DNA of 64,000 bases from Steinernema hermaphroditum (taxonomy: Eukaryota; Nematoda; Chromadorea; Rhabditida; Steinernematidae), in the NCBI GenBank assembly GCA_030435675.1, contig CM059624.1:10626769-10690768 (forward strand). Direction: 5' to 3'. Below the pieces are notes generated by a model that worked only from the letters and a program-made list of their open reading frames with translations, was not told the origin of the DNA and did not search any database. Position numbers and translations under genes: made by a program. The first letter of the stretch is position 1, and each line of letters begins with the position of its first letter. Shown piece by piece: positions 1 through 11,401 of the stretch.

Positions 1-3000
1 AGGTTCTCTTGCTAGTATCCTAGTTCGATTTTTACAGCTTAGCTTTTGAATCTGCAGAGTTCCAATCAAAATCAAATTTCGAAAACCCAATTGGAGTCCA
101 AAAACAAAGAAATTCTGCGCTTATATTTTCGTGCCTTCTTGCAATCAAAACCTATAGCCACAAAAACAGAAACATGTTTTGACCGACATAAATATATCCT
201 AATTGCACATATCACCTTAAGATAAAAATCCAAAACAGTGTAGTTCCCATAAATGTAGTTCGCAAAAGAGCCGAGAAGTGATACCGGAGCGACTTCCGCA
301 CCGAAGAAGGGTATCACTGCAGACGGCCAAACGCTCCAGACGTGCTGATGCCTCTTTCGCTTTATTTGCGCAGTGGAAAATGCAAAAAAAAAGAATCGAC
401 CACTATACAAATAAAACGAACACACATGCCAGAATTTCATTCGATTCCATCAGATATGGCCGCGGGACACTCCAATCGTCCACCTCTTTCCCGCTCCTAT
501 CGGGTTTCCGTTCCGTTTTCGTCTCCCTCTCTCCGCAAAGATAAATATACAGAACGATAAAAACCAATGGCTTCTGGCGTGGCGGGAGGGGGCGCCGGGA
601 GCGCTGCCAAGACGCCCCAGGGGATCCTCGGCTGATTCGGGCCTGATTTGTTGTTGTTTTGTTGCGTTGGCGCGGATTCGCCGCGCGGCGGTGTGACTGT
701 GACGCGCCGCTGAGAGCGATGGACGCCAGAGGGGCACAATGGGGGAGGGCGAAAGTGAAAGCCGGCTTTTCCTGTTCTGGATCGTCGTCATCGGCGTTTT
801 CGCAGACAAAAGCGGGAAAACAGCGGCGAGGGGACGGTCCTGGAAAGCGACGGCGCGATGACGTGATACAGAAGAAGGTGACAGCGGCGGGGTTTGTTTG
901 GAGGGACTGTGACTAGGCACGCGACCAAGGGACAAGAGAAGGTTCCTCGGAGAACAGAGAGGGACTCAAGTGCGACGAGCCATAAATCTACGATTTGCAT
1001 TATTATTGGAAGGAAGAGTTGAGGACTTGTTTCTCTTCAGATTCAGCAAGAAACAACGCGGAAACAATGGTTTCTTGTTCGGCTGTTGTCAAAAAGAGTC
1101 TTTGGAAGCACACACTTAGCAAAAGTGGTGTACGGTACTTTTGTGGGGAGTCGGAAGTGATGAGAAAAGAAAGTTGGCATTCACTTTATTCCAGAGAACC
1201 GGAGGGAACGGAAAACGTTGATGTAGAGGGTGTATTTGTGAAAAATAAAATGTCACCACCGGAGGAGTCAAAACAAGGCGACAGAATTCCTTCCCACGTA
1301 TGTATGCATCCTCGGAAGAAAATTTCAGTCATCAACAAGAAGGGAGAGTCTTCGAATAAGTCATTAAGAACCAAATGCATTGAAAACACCGCACGATTCT
1401 TAGCTGGTTCAATTAGAGCAAGATAACTTTTATGTTTCATAAAAACATCCACATGAAAGCATTACGGTCTTCTTGGCGAGACGTTGGAACTACGGCTCCC
1501 TGGTGTTCCAGGCGTTCTAGGAGACGGGCCTATCATTGCGCCAAGATTGAGGTTCGACAAAACCTATCGTGGAAGTTGGACATGCCAGGTATGACGGCTC
1601 AGTCAGCTCATTCCTGGACCATCCGGCTGATCGCCACGGACACAAATGGTGAACTCGTCCAACTCAAAAATTGATCCGAAAAACACATTCATGTGAAACT
1701 ATAGAAATCCTATTGATGAGAAGTAAAGCAGGAGCTCTCAATATCAACCAAAGAAGAGAGTTATGTTTCTTTATTCCTACTTCGTCATTGTATTATGCGA
1801 ACCTTTCTGATGGTGACTTAGTTATCACTTCCTGACAATCCAATACAGTCTGAGCAATGTTATAAGACTTTAAAATTCACATGAAATCTCCATCAATCCT
1901 AACCACCTACCCACCCTGTCTCCTCTTCCGTTTTCTGCTCGGAAACACTCACGTACGTTCACCTGCCATCGCTTCCCGTGTTGTTACATCTGTCAAACAC
2001 TCATTTCGCTTTGTCGCCGTCGTAACCAGCTGCTCCGCGTCCGGCGCTTCGCCGAAACGCTCCCAAAAAATCGCTTTTGTCATGCGACCACACAGTCTCC
2101 TCTCGTTTCAAAAGGAATTCTTTTGTCGTTTCGGCCGACGGCGTCACCACCGGCGGTTTCGGCGCACCGCGGTGGGCAGCTTTGTTTGCCTCGCGCGCTT
2201 TTTACAGCGCCCGAGACGCGAGGGAGAGTTTTATGGGCTTTGGACGAAGGAGAGTGAAAGTGGGAATCTCCGAGTTTTAGGCTTTTTTCGTCTGGAAGAA
2301 GCAGAAGAACTGACCTTCGAGGAGTGCACATAGTGGTCGAAGGAACAAAGAAGAGAGACACAAGTGGGAAGATTGGTTGATCTCTGTGATGTTCGAGCTG
2401 TATCTTCTGTTGTACTCCAAAAAATGTTTTTAAAAGTACTCAGTTTGGGGGTTTAACGTCTTTTGAGAGTGCAGAAGGTCATGAAAATCAGGCTGTTCTT
2501 TTAGAAACATTGCCCGGACAAGATAACCAATTCACCTCTAGAGATATTCGATTCGAAAATATGACAATTTAAAAGTTCCTCACTATACTTAAAATACATC
2601 CGATTTTCTCTACGAACTGATTTCGTCTGGACTCAAACTATGAAACTAGCGCTAACTCACGTTTTAACATTTCTCATTAGCTATTCAGTCGACGGAGTTA
2701 GTCACTCGAAAAAGTCACGACCACCTTTTCAAACGACAAGTCAAAAGTGAAACGACGTCGAAATCCACTACAGTATACCTCCTGCTCCTGTCGCATAATC
2801 TAAGCCGACGCGAGGTCATCGGACGACTTCGCAGGCGTCCGAAGGTGACCGGCGGAGGGGGACAAAAACAAGCACAGCGTGCGAAGGCAGCGGTCGAGAT
2901 GAATTCGCGAACCATCGTCCGCCGAGGCTACCCAACAGCCGATTCAAGGTCAATGCCAAAGGCGCTTCGCCGATGCGACGACGAAAACAGCGCCGAATTG

Positions 3001-4570
3001 TTGGTCATCTCTCGCTCGGAGATTAAACGATTTCACTGGCATACTTTGGAAATCGAATTAATTTGTTGATTATGCCAGCATCAATCACTTTTCGATAGCG
3101 TTCTCGCGGAGAACGATCTGAATTGGACACAACATGGAGAAGTTAATTTATTAGGCGACGAGTGGCTGGAACATGTAAGCAAACTGGTGATGCTGAGAGG
3201 GCGACGTGGGAAGAAGAAAGGATGGCATAATTTGAGGGGGGTCAAGATCATCAAATGTCCAAGGGTTAACGCAAGAATTGAGAGGATATAAAATGTAGAG
3301 ATTGGCGTTCAACAAAGCCTATGTTGAACAAGCTAGGATGGGGTGTTTCCTTGCACCCTCGATGTATCGCCATAGAATTCATAAGGAGCCACTTTTTGCT
3401 GAATTAGTTGACTTGTGAAAGCCTGCATTTGCCTATTTGCCATCGACCTTAGCGCCAACAATCAGTTTTTGAGCCATCGATTCTCAGAGAGTGATTGTGC
3501 ACCTGATAAACACATAATTGGAACATCTCACAGTCAATTGATGTTGTTGGAAAGAGCAATTTATTTCCCCAACACACAGTATCTATCGCAGCTGGAATGA
3601 AGTGATACAACCATTAGTCATTCCTCTTCCTTCCTGTCACTTTCCTTTTCGTGTTTCACTTGATGTACCGCACAAAACAGTCCGTAACTCTTTTTCCTCT
3701 CCCGTCAGAACATGTTCGCGCTTCCCGAATTCGGCGCTTCCGTTTTTCCGTCGATAATTGGCACCATCGCCACGACTCTCAATTACCTCTGCGGCGGCGG
3801 CGCTTCGGCGGATTAAGCGCCGAGTGCCCGATTTCGTGCAGTCGTAGTACCGTAATCCTCTTGGAACGAACGCTGTGTGGTGTTATGCTGTTGCTGCTGC
3901 TGCGAGAGTTTTTGGAGGCGAAAGCGAAGTGGAATTCCGATCGCCGGCGGACCGGTTGCTGCTTCGCGCGGCCGTTTTTGCGAGTGGCGGTTATTGCATA
4001 ATGGTGGCGGAAAACTGGGCGCCAGAGGAAATAATGCGGCGTGAAGGCCATCGCTTTCGACCAATCGCCCCTCGCGCGTCGTCAAGGCTGCTTCAAGTGG
4101 AAGTGAATCACGCGGGGACGCCGAGAAGCGAAAGGGAACAAGCCGCAGAGGCTCTGGAACGAACACAGAAGTCTCCAGGGAAATGGGGTCAGTTCCCGTC
4201 GAGTGACCAACAGTTTGAGCGTTTGCAGGTTCAAGGCCGGCGAGGGCTTTGTAAAAGGACACTTTTTGTGCCGTCGAATTCGTGCGTTTGTCCTTGCAGA
4301 GCACTTTGAAGAGCAAATGGGTATCGAGATGTTATCTGCGAGCACACAACGTGTTCAGAACTGAACCAACAAAAAGCCGAATTCGGTGAAGTGCAGAGAT
4401 AGCATCTAGGACGTGTGTCTGCCGGCAGCTAGCCATGACGGGGTTCAGCTCAATGCTAGATGACCAGTTCTGAGGGGTCCTAAAGTGTCGAAATAAAGGT
4501 AACGACAGGGAGAATGCTGCGGAAAAGATTTTGTCATTTTAATGGCAAAAGAGAACGATTTCAGTTGGGA
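1..4570. other. No defensible gene; intergenic DNA
   Basis: Open frames here, such as the 143-codon plus-strand frame at 995-1426 and the overlapping frames on both strands at 3813-4316, lack a consistent codon signature or splice structure. The GC-rich stretches near 550-900 and 1950-2300 look like promoter-type DNA. A trinucleotide CTG/TGC run lies near 3886-3902. I see no RNA gene or mobile element. Confidence 0.5.
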
Positions 4571-5253
4571 TTAAAAAAAGAAGAGCAGGCAATACAGAAA
4601 TATGTTCTCGCCCGGTTCTATGCAGAGGTTGCACGCCTTGAACATGCTGATGGTGAGGCGACGGGTCTTGGAGCAAATCAGCGAGAAGAGGAGGTCTCTG
4701 AAGGACGTACGGATGTTGTCCCTGTAGGGGAGCAACTCGGCCTAGAAGGTCGTCGGCTGCTGCTTCACCTAAAGAAATTCTTCTGAAGACTTTTTTGAAA
4801 AAATTTCCGAAAAACTGAAAAAGAAGATTATTTGTACTATATGTGCGTGTTTCTTTAACTTAGCTTCGCCGCATCGATTTCCATCCTTAAACATCTGAAA
4901 ACTGTTTAGTTTAGCGTGCAATGCCCGTTTCCATTACTTAACTGCTTCTTTGTTTCATTCCACGACTGCTTGAAGAAGGCGAACACCACGATCACCACGA
5001 GGCCAATATCCTCGGTCGCTTCTTCTTCAACGTCATCCACAATTAATGTTTCGAACTGGTCCGAGAGGATACTTGAAAAGAGTGGTACTAATTCGGATTG
5101 GGAGGTTGTAAGGTATATGGTAGATCTCTTGAGCCCGACTTGTATTGTTGTTCGGGTTTTGAACGTTTCATTGGCCGTGGAATGAGAATGTTTACGACAA
5201 AAAGCAATGGCTGTCATAGCTGTGAACTGTGACAAGAACGGTCCTGGTTGCAT
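4571..5253 (-). CDS. Probable single-pass membrane protein, 3 exons
   Basis: Model on the minus strand: 5253-4938, 4814-4769 and 4721-4571, joined by introns of 123 and 47 bp. Phases agree at both junctions (phase 1, then phase 2) and the product is about 170 aa. The first exon carries an acidic stretch (residues about 73-82), then a short hydrophobic run at about 83-94 (IGLVVIVVFAFF), then a basic segment KQSWNETKKQ, which fits an outside-acidic, inside-basic single-span topology. The hydrophobic run is shorter than a usual membrane span. The last exon has very strong G/C-ending codons (FRDLLFSLICSKTRRLT). The family is not recognised. The start at 5253 is the first ATG of the open frame and upstream exons are possible. 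The plus-strand frame at 4514-4786 is its antisense shadow. Confidence 0.45.
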
Positions 5254-6225
5254 TCAGAAGCTTAATTCGATATACATACGTCGCCGTTATCGATTAATGC
5301 TTTTTATTACAGAGCTTATTATAGATCAAATGGTTTAGACATTTCGATGGTTGGTGGTGGAATGAGATTTTTTTGGCAAAAAGGCATTGCCTTGTAGAAT
5401 TAAGTCCGCAACACATTGTTTATAGAGGGAAACAGCTGCCATTAACAATGCACTAGACCATTTGGTGTCACTTAGGTAAAACGCTACGAAATCAGAGGGT
5501 GTTTGTACTACTATTTCATTGTATCCTATACGCTTTGGTCTTATATGCAAAAGCCAATCAACCCAATTCTCAATATTCTTCTTGCCATGTGTTCAATGCA
5601 CCTGTTCAATAGCTTCTTTAAAGGTAATAGAAGCTGTGAATGTGACGATTGGTCGAAGTCGAAGCCACTGATAGCCAAGCAAACAGCAACAACGGCCGAA
5701 ATGTTTCTAAAATTTCCATTACATTATGCCAATGGCAAATACTCCAATAGGTCTATTTCCGTCGCCTACCCCAATGTGTTCTTCAAACTGCGTTCTGAAG
5801 TTTGTGCGTTGGTGACTCGTTGGGTCAAATAGCCGTAGTGACTCATCGTTGTTTGCGTTTGCGAATCTCTCGAAGTTCGGCAGTGCCAAACACTCCGCGA
5901 AGCTCGAACGGCCACCGCAACACAATGGCCATCGCTAGAGCAAATAATCGCCGACGTTCAAATCGGCACACAGAGCGGCGGATCGCGAAAAACGCCGAAC
6001 GAAACGTCATCGCCGATCTCGTGACCGCCGCATTCGAGATAATTGTTCCGGTGAAGTGTTGAGGGGCTGTCAACGATTCGCTTTTTAAAAACCGCAATAA
6101 ACACAAGCCGCTATCGGCGAAAAGACTTCGGAGGCAGGATCAAAGGAGAGAAGCGGAGACTCCGATGATCACACTATTCGAAAAAAGTTCGCAGTTCTAA
6201 ACAGAGCGATGCATGATCCTCATAA
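5254..6225. other. Intergenic; weak open frames only
   Basis: A minus-strand frame at 5335-5550 (for example FVAFYLSDTKWSSALLMAA) could be a further upstream exon of the neighbouring membrane-protein gene, but its codons are AT-rich and no donor/acceptor pair in phase was found. The GC-rich stretch 5880-6110 probably belongs to the promoter of the next gene. Confidence 0.4.
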
Positions 6226-6798
6226 ATGCGTTCGTCGTCTTCCGCAGTCAAATCCAAAATGAATTCTAGCGACTCCGTCAATTTAGAGGGAAAATACTTT
6301 GTTCTCTCCGCTTCCGAGGAAGATCCGAAGCGCCTCAAAGTCGTCGCCACCTCCCAGGGCCGACGTCAAGATCTCGTCGAGCTTCTGCCCGCGGAGGAAG
6401 CCGCCTGCGTGAACCTCCTCTGCGCTCTCTTCAACGACGAAATCGAGGCTAAACAAGAAGAAATCGAGCTTCTGAGGGGAGCCGTCGCCCAGAGGGAGCA
6501 AAGTCTCGCAAGCGTGCACGAGCACCACTACAGGCAGGGACAACAGCTTCATGCGGAGCTCGAGAGGAGCGAACGAGAGAGGGAGGAGCTGCACCGGAAG
6601 ATGGCCGAAGCCGACGAAGAGGCGAAGCATCTCCTCAGGCAGATCGACGCTTCCCACAAAGTGCACAATACGTGGCTCCACCAGAAACACGAGGACCAAA
6701 TTCATAAGATGATGAAGATAGGCGGCCTCATTATCGCAGTTCTGTTGGCGGTAGCCGTTGGAGCCTTCTTCGGATTGTTCGTCTACCTGAAAGAGTGA
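6226..6798 (+). CDS. Tail-anchored coiled-coil membrane protein
   Basis: A single uninterrupted exon of 190 codons. The middle is charged and heptad-like (about residues 70-150, with EEIELLRG and ELERSEREREEL), consistent with a long coiled coil. The last 30 residues hold one hydrophobic segment (about 160-185) followed by YLKE-stop, the layout of a C-terminally anchored protein facing the cytosol. No signal peptide is visible. Codons are strongly G/C-ending. There are two in-frame ATGs, 6226 and 6259. The tract cttccgcag ends just before the second, so a trans-splice or 5' UTR acceptor there would make 6259 the real start (179 aa). No known family is recognised; a role in organelle tethering or membrane trafficking is only inferred from architecture. 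Confidence 0.75.
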   Translation: MRSSSSAVKSKMNSSDSVNLEGKYFVLSASEEDPKRLKVVATSQGRRQDLVELLPAEEAACVNLLCALFNDEIEAKQEEIELLRGAVAQREQSLASVHEHHYRQGQQLHAELERSEREREELHRKMAEADEEAKHLLRQIDASHKVHNTWLHQKHEDQIHKMMKIGGLIIAVLLAVAVGAFFGLFVYLKE

Positions 6799-7337
6799 TT
6801 TAAGCAGAACATATTTTGCCTTAGACCGTATAAATTCGTTTTTCATCTGTAACTCCAAGTAGCCCATGTTCAGGATAGTTTAAAATGACTGTACTGTCAA
6901 GGTGAACAACAAAGATCTATCTCGTTCGATGGTGACTTTCTGGATAGCCGCGATTTATGTTGCTCCATCTGTAGATCTGTTGGGTTTTGACAAGTCGACT
7001 TCTTCGCCAAGAAAAATGCATTTTTATGCTGGAAAGGCTATTTTTCGTTCAAGACTGCAGTCCGTAGAAATAGGCGCAGCGTTGGATTTCGTTCGTTTTC
7101 GGTTCATTCGATAATTCGCGAATGTTTTGCCGTCAGAATCATAGATTAGAAGACAAGAACTGAAAAAATTGTCGTAGACTGCGTGTGGTCCTGCAAGGAA
7201 AGCGCGGTGTCCCGATTTCCCTCACTCTGACAAGTCGTGTTTCTGTCTAGTCTGCAGCATGTGTCTGATTGTAGCAGGGACCGCTGCTTCATTTGGTGCT
7301 CTCCTTTCGACGCGCGCGGCGGAAACTCGCTTCTACG
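6799..7337. other. Intergenic; nothing recognised
   Basis: This stretch holds the 3' flank of the coiled-coil gene and the 5' flank of the next plus-strand gene. No RNA gene, repeat or exon-like frame stands out. Confidence 0.5.
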
Positions 7338-8222
7338 ATGGGTGACGCGAGTGAGTTCGGTCTTCTGCGCTGGCTTTTCTACGGCTTTGTTTAGAAAATC
7401 GTCGTGGAGAACGTGTAAGAAGCAGCGGCCCTTCGCAAAACGCCGTGGAGGACAATCCCGGTCCCCCGAAGAGGGTGAATCTCTTCGAGATTTTCATTTC
7501 AATCGGTCCTTTATTCTAGAGGACTGCAAGCGTGCACGCCGAGAGGGCGGCGGCCCTCGAGAAGAGGCCGCCCACGCCCCGTGCCCAGAGGAAACCGCAC
7601 AACCGGGTAAGGGGGAAGGGAACGCGGAGTCTCCAACCGCGCATGGCGTCTGATCAGAGTCGTGCCAACGAGAGCCGCTCGAGAGAGACCATGGAAGACA
7701 TCGAGCGGGAGCGCCGGAAGCTTCAGCAGGAGAAGGAGCTGTTTAAGAAGGATCTCGAAATCGCGCAGCTCAAGGCGGCGCTAGTAGCGATGAGCGAAGC
7801 AACGAAGAGGGCCGAAGAGGCTGCGAAGGAGGCCCGAGCTGCTGCCGCCGCCGCTAACCAGACGAACTCAATGATGTCTAACCCGACAAGCTCAATGATG
7901 TCCAACCCGACGAGCTCCATGATGTCCAACCCGACGAGCTCAATGATGTCAAACCCCAGCTCCATAATGTCGGTCAGCCAGTACTCGAAGTCGGTGATTG
8001 AGGAGGAGCCCTACTACATTATTGACGTAACAATTCCCCCCGTCCATTTTTCCAAGTTCATTTCAGTTGAAGGGGGTGTCCATACCGCCTCCTCCGGATG
8101 ACGAGAAGTCGACACCGAAGACCGAACAATCGAAGAGCGAGCCAAACAGCGTCATCGTTGAGCCGACTAAAAGGGAGAAGAAAGCACCCAAAGCGGTGTC
8201 TAAAGAAATCAAGAAGAAATGA
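7338..8222 (+). CDS. Coiled-coil protein with SMMSNPTS repeats, 4-5 introns
   Basis: Exons 7338-7350, 7395-7474, 7520-7606, 7658-8026 and 8067-8222 join in phase, with introns of 44, 45, 51 and 40 bp. All use GT donors and AG acceptors (tttgtttag, tttattctag, gatcag, atttcag). The product is about 234 aa, starting MGDAKNRRGER. The third intron (7607-7657) is 51 bp and open in frame, so it may be retained, giving 251 aa. Order: basic, Pro/Arg-rich N-terminus; charged helix likely to form a coiled coil (MEDIERERRKLQQEKELF, then an Ala-rich run); four 8-residue Ser/Met/Asn/Pro repeats; the motif EEEPYYIID; and a Lys-rich C-terminus ending KEIKKK. No family is recognised. An AATAAA at 8260-8265 fits its poly(A) signal. 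It converges with the minus-strand gene ending at 8327. Confidence 0.7.
7862..7957 (+). repeat. 24-bp coding tandem repeat, 4 units
   Basis: Four head-to-tail 24-bp units, each encoding an 8-residue block with the core MMSNP. Units differ by a few, mostly synonymous, bases. A truncated fifth unit follows. Confidence 0.9.
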
Positions 8223-8326
8223 TCCACGGAATCAGTTCTATAGTACACATCAGACTGCGAATAAAGCTCTTGTTGCTGCTATAGGTCTTGTAACAACCAC
8301 ACGACAAAACATTAAAAACAATATGT

Positions 8327-9453
8327 CTAGTTTTGAGACGTCTGTACACGATCCTTGGAGTGCACGCGCTTCACGGGAGCCGCCTTTATTCCGATGAGTC
8401 CAGGGATTCGGGCATTTTTCATACTAAACGAAGGATGGTTAAAAAGAAACAATCACAAGAACTCACTCCTTGTAGCATGATGAATTCAGCGCAGCTCGTT
8501 GAACGGCTTCGGCAGTCGACATCATAAAGCTGCTGCGAGATCGGTTGCGCGTGACCGAGGGTTCTAGAAAACGACAATACTACTTTACTTGGTCGAAACA
8601 AAAACCACAAACCTTCAGTTTTCGGTGTTCCGCTGTCCCGGGAGACTCTCATCTTCGGCTTTGAAAGCCGATCGAAAACGTTATCAGTGCGAGAGTTTGA
8701 CGATGGCGTCTTAGTAGCAGACACGCGCGATTCCGTGGTAACGCGTGAAGAAGGCTGAAGTTGACGGACCAAAGGTACTGGTTTCTGAGGTTTGGTCTTC
8801 GATGATTGGGAAAGGCGATCGAAAACGCTGCCAGTTCTTGTCGGAGGCTTCACCAGCTGCGGCTTAACAGGGGTTACTCGCGCTGAAAGCTGAGTCTGAC
8901 GAACAGCAGGAATTGGTTTGACGATTGGGAAAGGCGATGGCGTCTTAGTAGCAGACACGCGCGATTCCGTGGTAGCGCGTGAAGAAGGCTGAAGTTGACG
9001 GACCAAAGGTACTGGTTTCTGAGCTTCGGTCTTCAATGATTGGGAAAGGCGATCGAAAGTGCTGCCAGTTCCTGTCGGAGGCTTCACTAACTGCGGCTCA
9101 GGGGTCACTCGCGATGGGGACTGAGTCTGACGAAGAGCAGGAATTGGTTTCTGCGCAGCTGCGGTTTCCTCCATTTCCGTCCGTGCATGCAGCAAAGGAA
9201 CGGGAGCCTGGGGACACTTGGGGACATTATCCACAGCTGCGGTTTCCTCCATTTCCGTCCGTTCATGCAGCAAAGGAACGGGAGCCTGGGGACACTTGGA
9301 GACATTACCCACAGATACGGTTTCCTCCATTTCCGTCCGTTCATGCAGCAAAGGAACGGGACCTCGCAGCACTTCGGTACCAAAAACTGGGCCCTTCTCG
9401 TTGAATTCCACAAAAGTCGGAACACCCGGGAAATCGTATTCTCCAGTCGCCAT
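8327..9453 (-). CDS. Proline-rich modular repeat protein, FDRLS motifs
   Basis: Minus-strand exons 9453-8613, 8563-8467 and 8423-8327 are separated by 49- and 43-bp introns with consistent phases (1, then 2) and give 344 aa. The start is ATG 9453; gatttcag ends 11 bases upstream, a good trans-splice or 5' UTR acceptor. N-terminus: MATGEYDFPG. Then come three 26-residue units with the core PVPLLH(E/A)RTEMEET, then two and a partial third 78-residue unit containing KPPT.TGS.FDRLSQS and KPVPLVRQ. The C-terminus is basic and ends PVKRVHSKDRV. No globular domain, signal peptide or membrane segment is seen; it is probably disordered and may be a scaffold with repeated short linear motifs. The FDRLS motif recurs three times. 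Function is unknown. It is tail-to-tail with the coiled-coil/repeat gene at 7338-8222, 104 bp apart. Confidence 0.75.
8702..9170 (-). repeat. 234-bp coding repeat, two copies
   Basis: The same sequence starts at 8702 and again at 8936, a period of 234 bp (78 codons), inside the proline-rich gene. A degenerate third copy follows towards its C-terminal side. Confidence 0.85.
9161..9370 (-). repeat. 78-bp coding repeat, three copies
   Basis: Near-identical units begin at 9161, 9239 and 9317 (period 78 bp, 26 codons). The period is exactly one third of the 234-bp unit next to it, and both units share a P(V/I)P(L/A)(L/V) core, so the larger unit may derive from the smaller. Confidence 0.9.
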
Positions 9454-10182
9454 CACCGGATAAACTGAAATCCAAGAGAAATATAAAATGGAAAACCACA
9501 GCTTTGTTCACACAAAACATGCAACAATACAGATTGGAATAATTAGGATAATAATAAAACAAAAAGTCTGTGACTTGACAGTCTACCAACAAAAAAAAAG
9601 ATAAAATCAAAGGTAAGGCGTGAGAAACAACGGAATTCAGGGAAACGATGAAGGATTATGCACAAATTTCAGTCTGTTCCCCCACTGCATATTCTTGTCC
9701 ATCCGCACACGCAGCATCAAAAGCTTGGATAACTACAACATCTGCAATTTCGCAGTGCTTCGAAATGCCTAATCATCCTCTAAGCCTGCGTATCGCGCTG
9801 ACGCCCCTTTCAATTTTCCGCTTTTTGGGCTTGCAAATCACAAACTCATTCCGTTTTATAATCACACTAAGCAACCTGATTGTAAAACAAAACAGAACAA
9901 AAAGCCGAAAAAACACGCGAAACGAATGAAGTTCGTTTGACGTGGACTTCTCTGGGAAGTTAAGTTGGTCAAAAATTGATTGAAAACACCGACGAACGCC
10001 AACGAAGTACGAAGAGCAGGGCGAACCGATCTGCGTCGAGATAGTCCCTCGAAATGCGAGTTTGCACCAGAGCTCGCCTGTCTCATTTGCCGAAGGCGCG
10101 ACGCATCTGTCGCGTTTACAATCATAAGGCTAATCGTGTTGGGACCAGACGTGGGCACATGTTGTCGTAAATCGTCGGAAAA
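9454..10182. other. Intergenic, AT-rich
   Basis: This is the 5' flank of the minus-strand repeat gene. No exon-like frame or RNA gene is recognised. Confidence 0.5.
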
Positions 10183-10193
10183 AAGGGTGCTCG

Positions 10194-10312
10194 GACATTT
10201 GCGCCACAGACATTTGCGCCACCGACATTTGCGCCACTGACATTTGCGCCACCGACATTTGCGCCACCGACATTTGCGCCACCGACATTTGCGCCACAGA
10301 CATTTGCGCCAC
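10194..10312 (+). repeat. 15-bp iteron array, 8 units (left end)
   Basis: Eight head-to-tail copies of GACATTTGCGCCACN; only the last base varies (A, C or T). Confidence 0.95.
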
Positions 10313-10521
10313 TTTTCTGGTTTTTTTACGCCCAATACTTTTAAATTTTCAACTAAGAGCATGTTGTGTTCAGATGTCTAGGCGCATGTCACTGAGGTTT
10401 CAGCAAGCGAAGCGAGCCTTCCTCTTTGCTCATGTCGTAGACCTAGGTTTGCCTTAGGAACATGCCTAGATGTTTAATATTGCGAGCCATGGCCTAATGA
10501 CCTAACATCCAGGCTTGGCTT

Positions 10522-10717
10522 ACAAGGGAACATCCCCAAGTGTCCGACGAGTTAGGAGCTGAGATGTGGCGCGGCTTGTAGACGGTCTTCTAACTAAGAA
10601 AACGCACATAGTCTCACCGGCCATAAATCAGTCGGGCTACCATAAAGATGGTCATGAAGTTGCAAAAAATTGTAAGGTCTCCTGGTGCGATGTCCCTGAC
10701 TAGTCAGAATATACGGT
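10522..10717 (+). repeat. Left arm of 196-bp palindrome
   Basis: The reverse complement matches 10848-11043 over its full length with only a few differences, for example in the 10546 and 10702 regions. Transcribed RNA would fold into one long hairpin. Confidence 0.9.
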
Positions 10718-10847
10718 ATTTTTGTCTGATTTTGGACGGGGTTTTTAAGGATTTCGGCATTTAGAGCCAAAATTAACATTACCAGTTAACAACCATGTTC
10801 TTTTAGCAAGAAAAGGGGTCAAAAAATGACAAAAAACTGACATGAAA

Positions 10848-11043
10848 ACCGTATATTCTGACGAGTCAGGGACATCGCACCAGGAGACCTTACAATTTTT
10901 TGCAACTTCATGACCATCTTTATGGTAGCCCGACTGATTTATGGCCGGTGAGACTATGTGCGTTTTCTTAGTTAGAAGACCGCCTACAAGCCGCGCCACA
11001 TCTCAGCTCCTAACTCGTCGGGCACTTGGGGATGTTCCCTTGT
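10848..11043 (-). repeat. Right arm of 196-bp palindrome
   Basis: Inverted partner of 10522-10717; the loop between the arms is 10718-10847. Confidence 0.9.
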
Positions 11044-11327
11044 TAGGCTCATACCTATTGATTTTGCGTGCCCGAAAACACGAAATTCAAGATTAAGAAT
11101 TTGCTCTGAATTTTATAAACTCAAACTCGTGCATAAATGCCAGGCCATAGTTGTGAGACACAGGCTGTGACTCAAATTTTTGTTTGCGATTTTTAAGTTT
11201 ATTCTTATATGTACTAGTCGTAGCTTGCATGGTAGAAAGTATCGAACACAGCTCACGACTTACCGTTCCTACTCCAGTTATCAATTAAAGGGATTCGTAA
11301 AAGGCTTTTCGTGGTGAGACCAGAAAA

Positions 11328-11401
11328 GTGGCGCAAATGTCTGTGGCGCAAATGTCTGTGGCGCAAATGTCGGTGGCGCAAATGTCGGTGGCGCAAATGT
11401 C
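11328..11401 (-). repeat. 15-bp iteron array, 5 units (right end)
   Basis: Five copies of GTGGCGCAAATGTCN, the reverse complement of the left-end iteron. Confidence 0.95.

Noticed and set aside
9862..10362. 166-codon minus frame with WRKC repeats
   Set aside because: Translation of the 15-bp iterons of the foldback element; repetitive by DNA structure, not a protein gene.
10594..10999. Two similar minus-strand frames
   Set aside because: They cover the two palindrome arms and the loop; mirrored DNA produces them automatically.
10194..11401. CRISPR-like repeat arrays
   Set aside because: Units are directly adjacent 15-mers without spacers, in a eukaryotic genome and in inverted orientation at two ends; an iteron array, not CRISPR.
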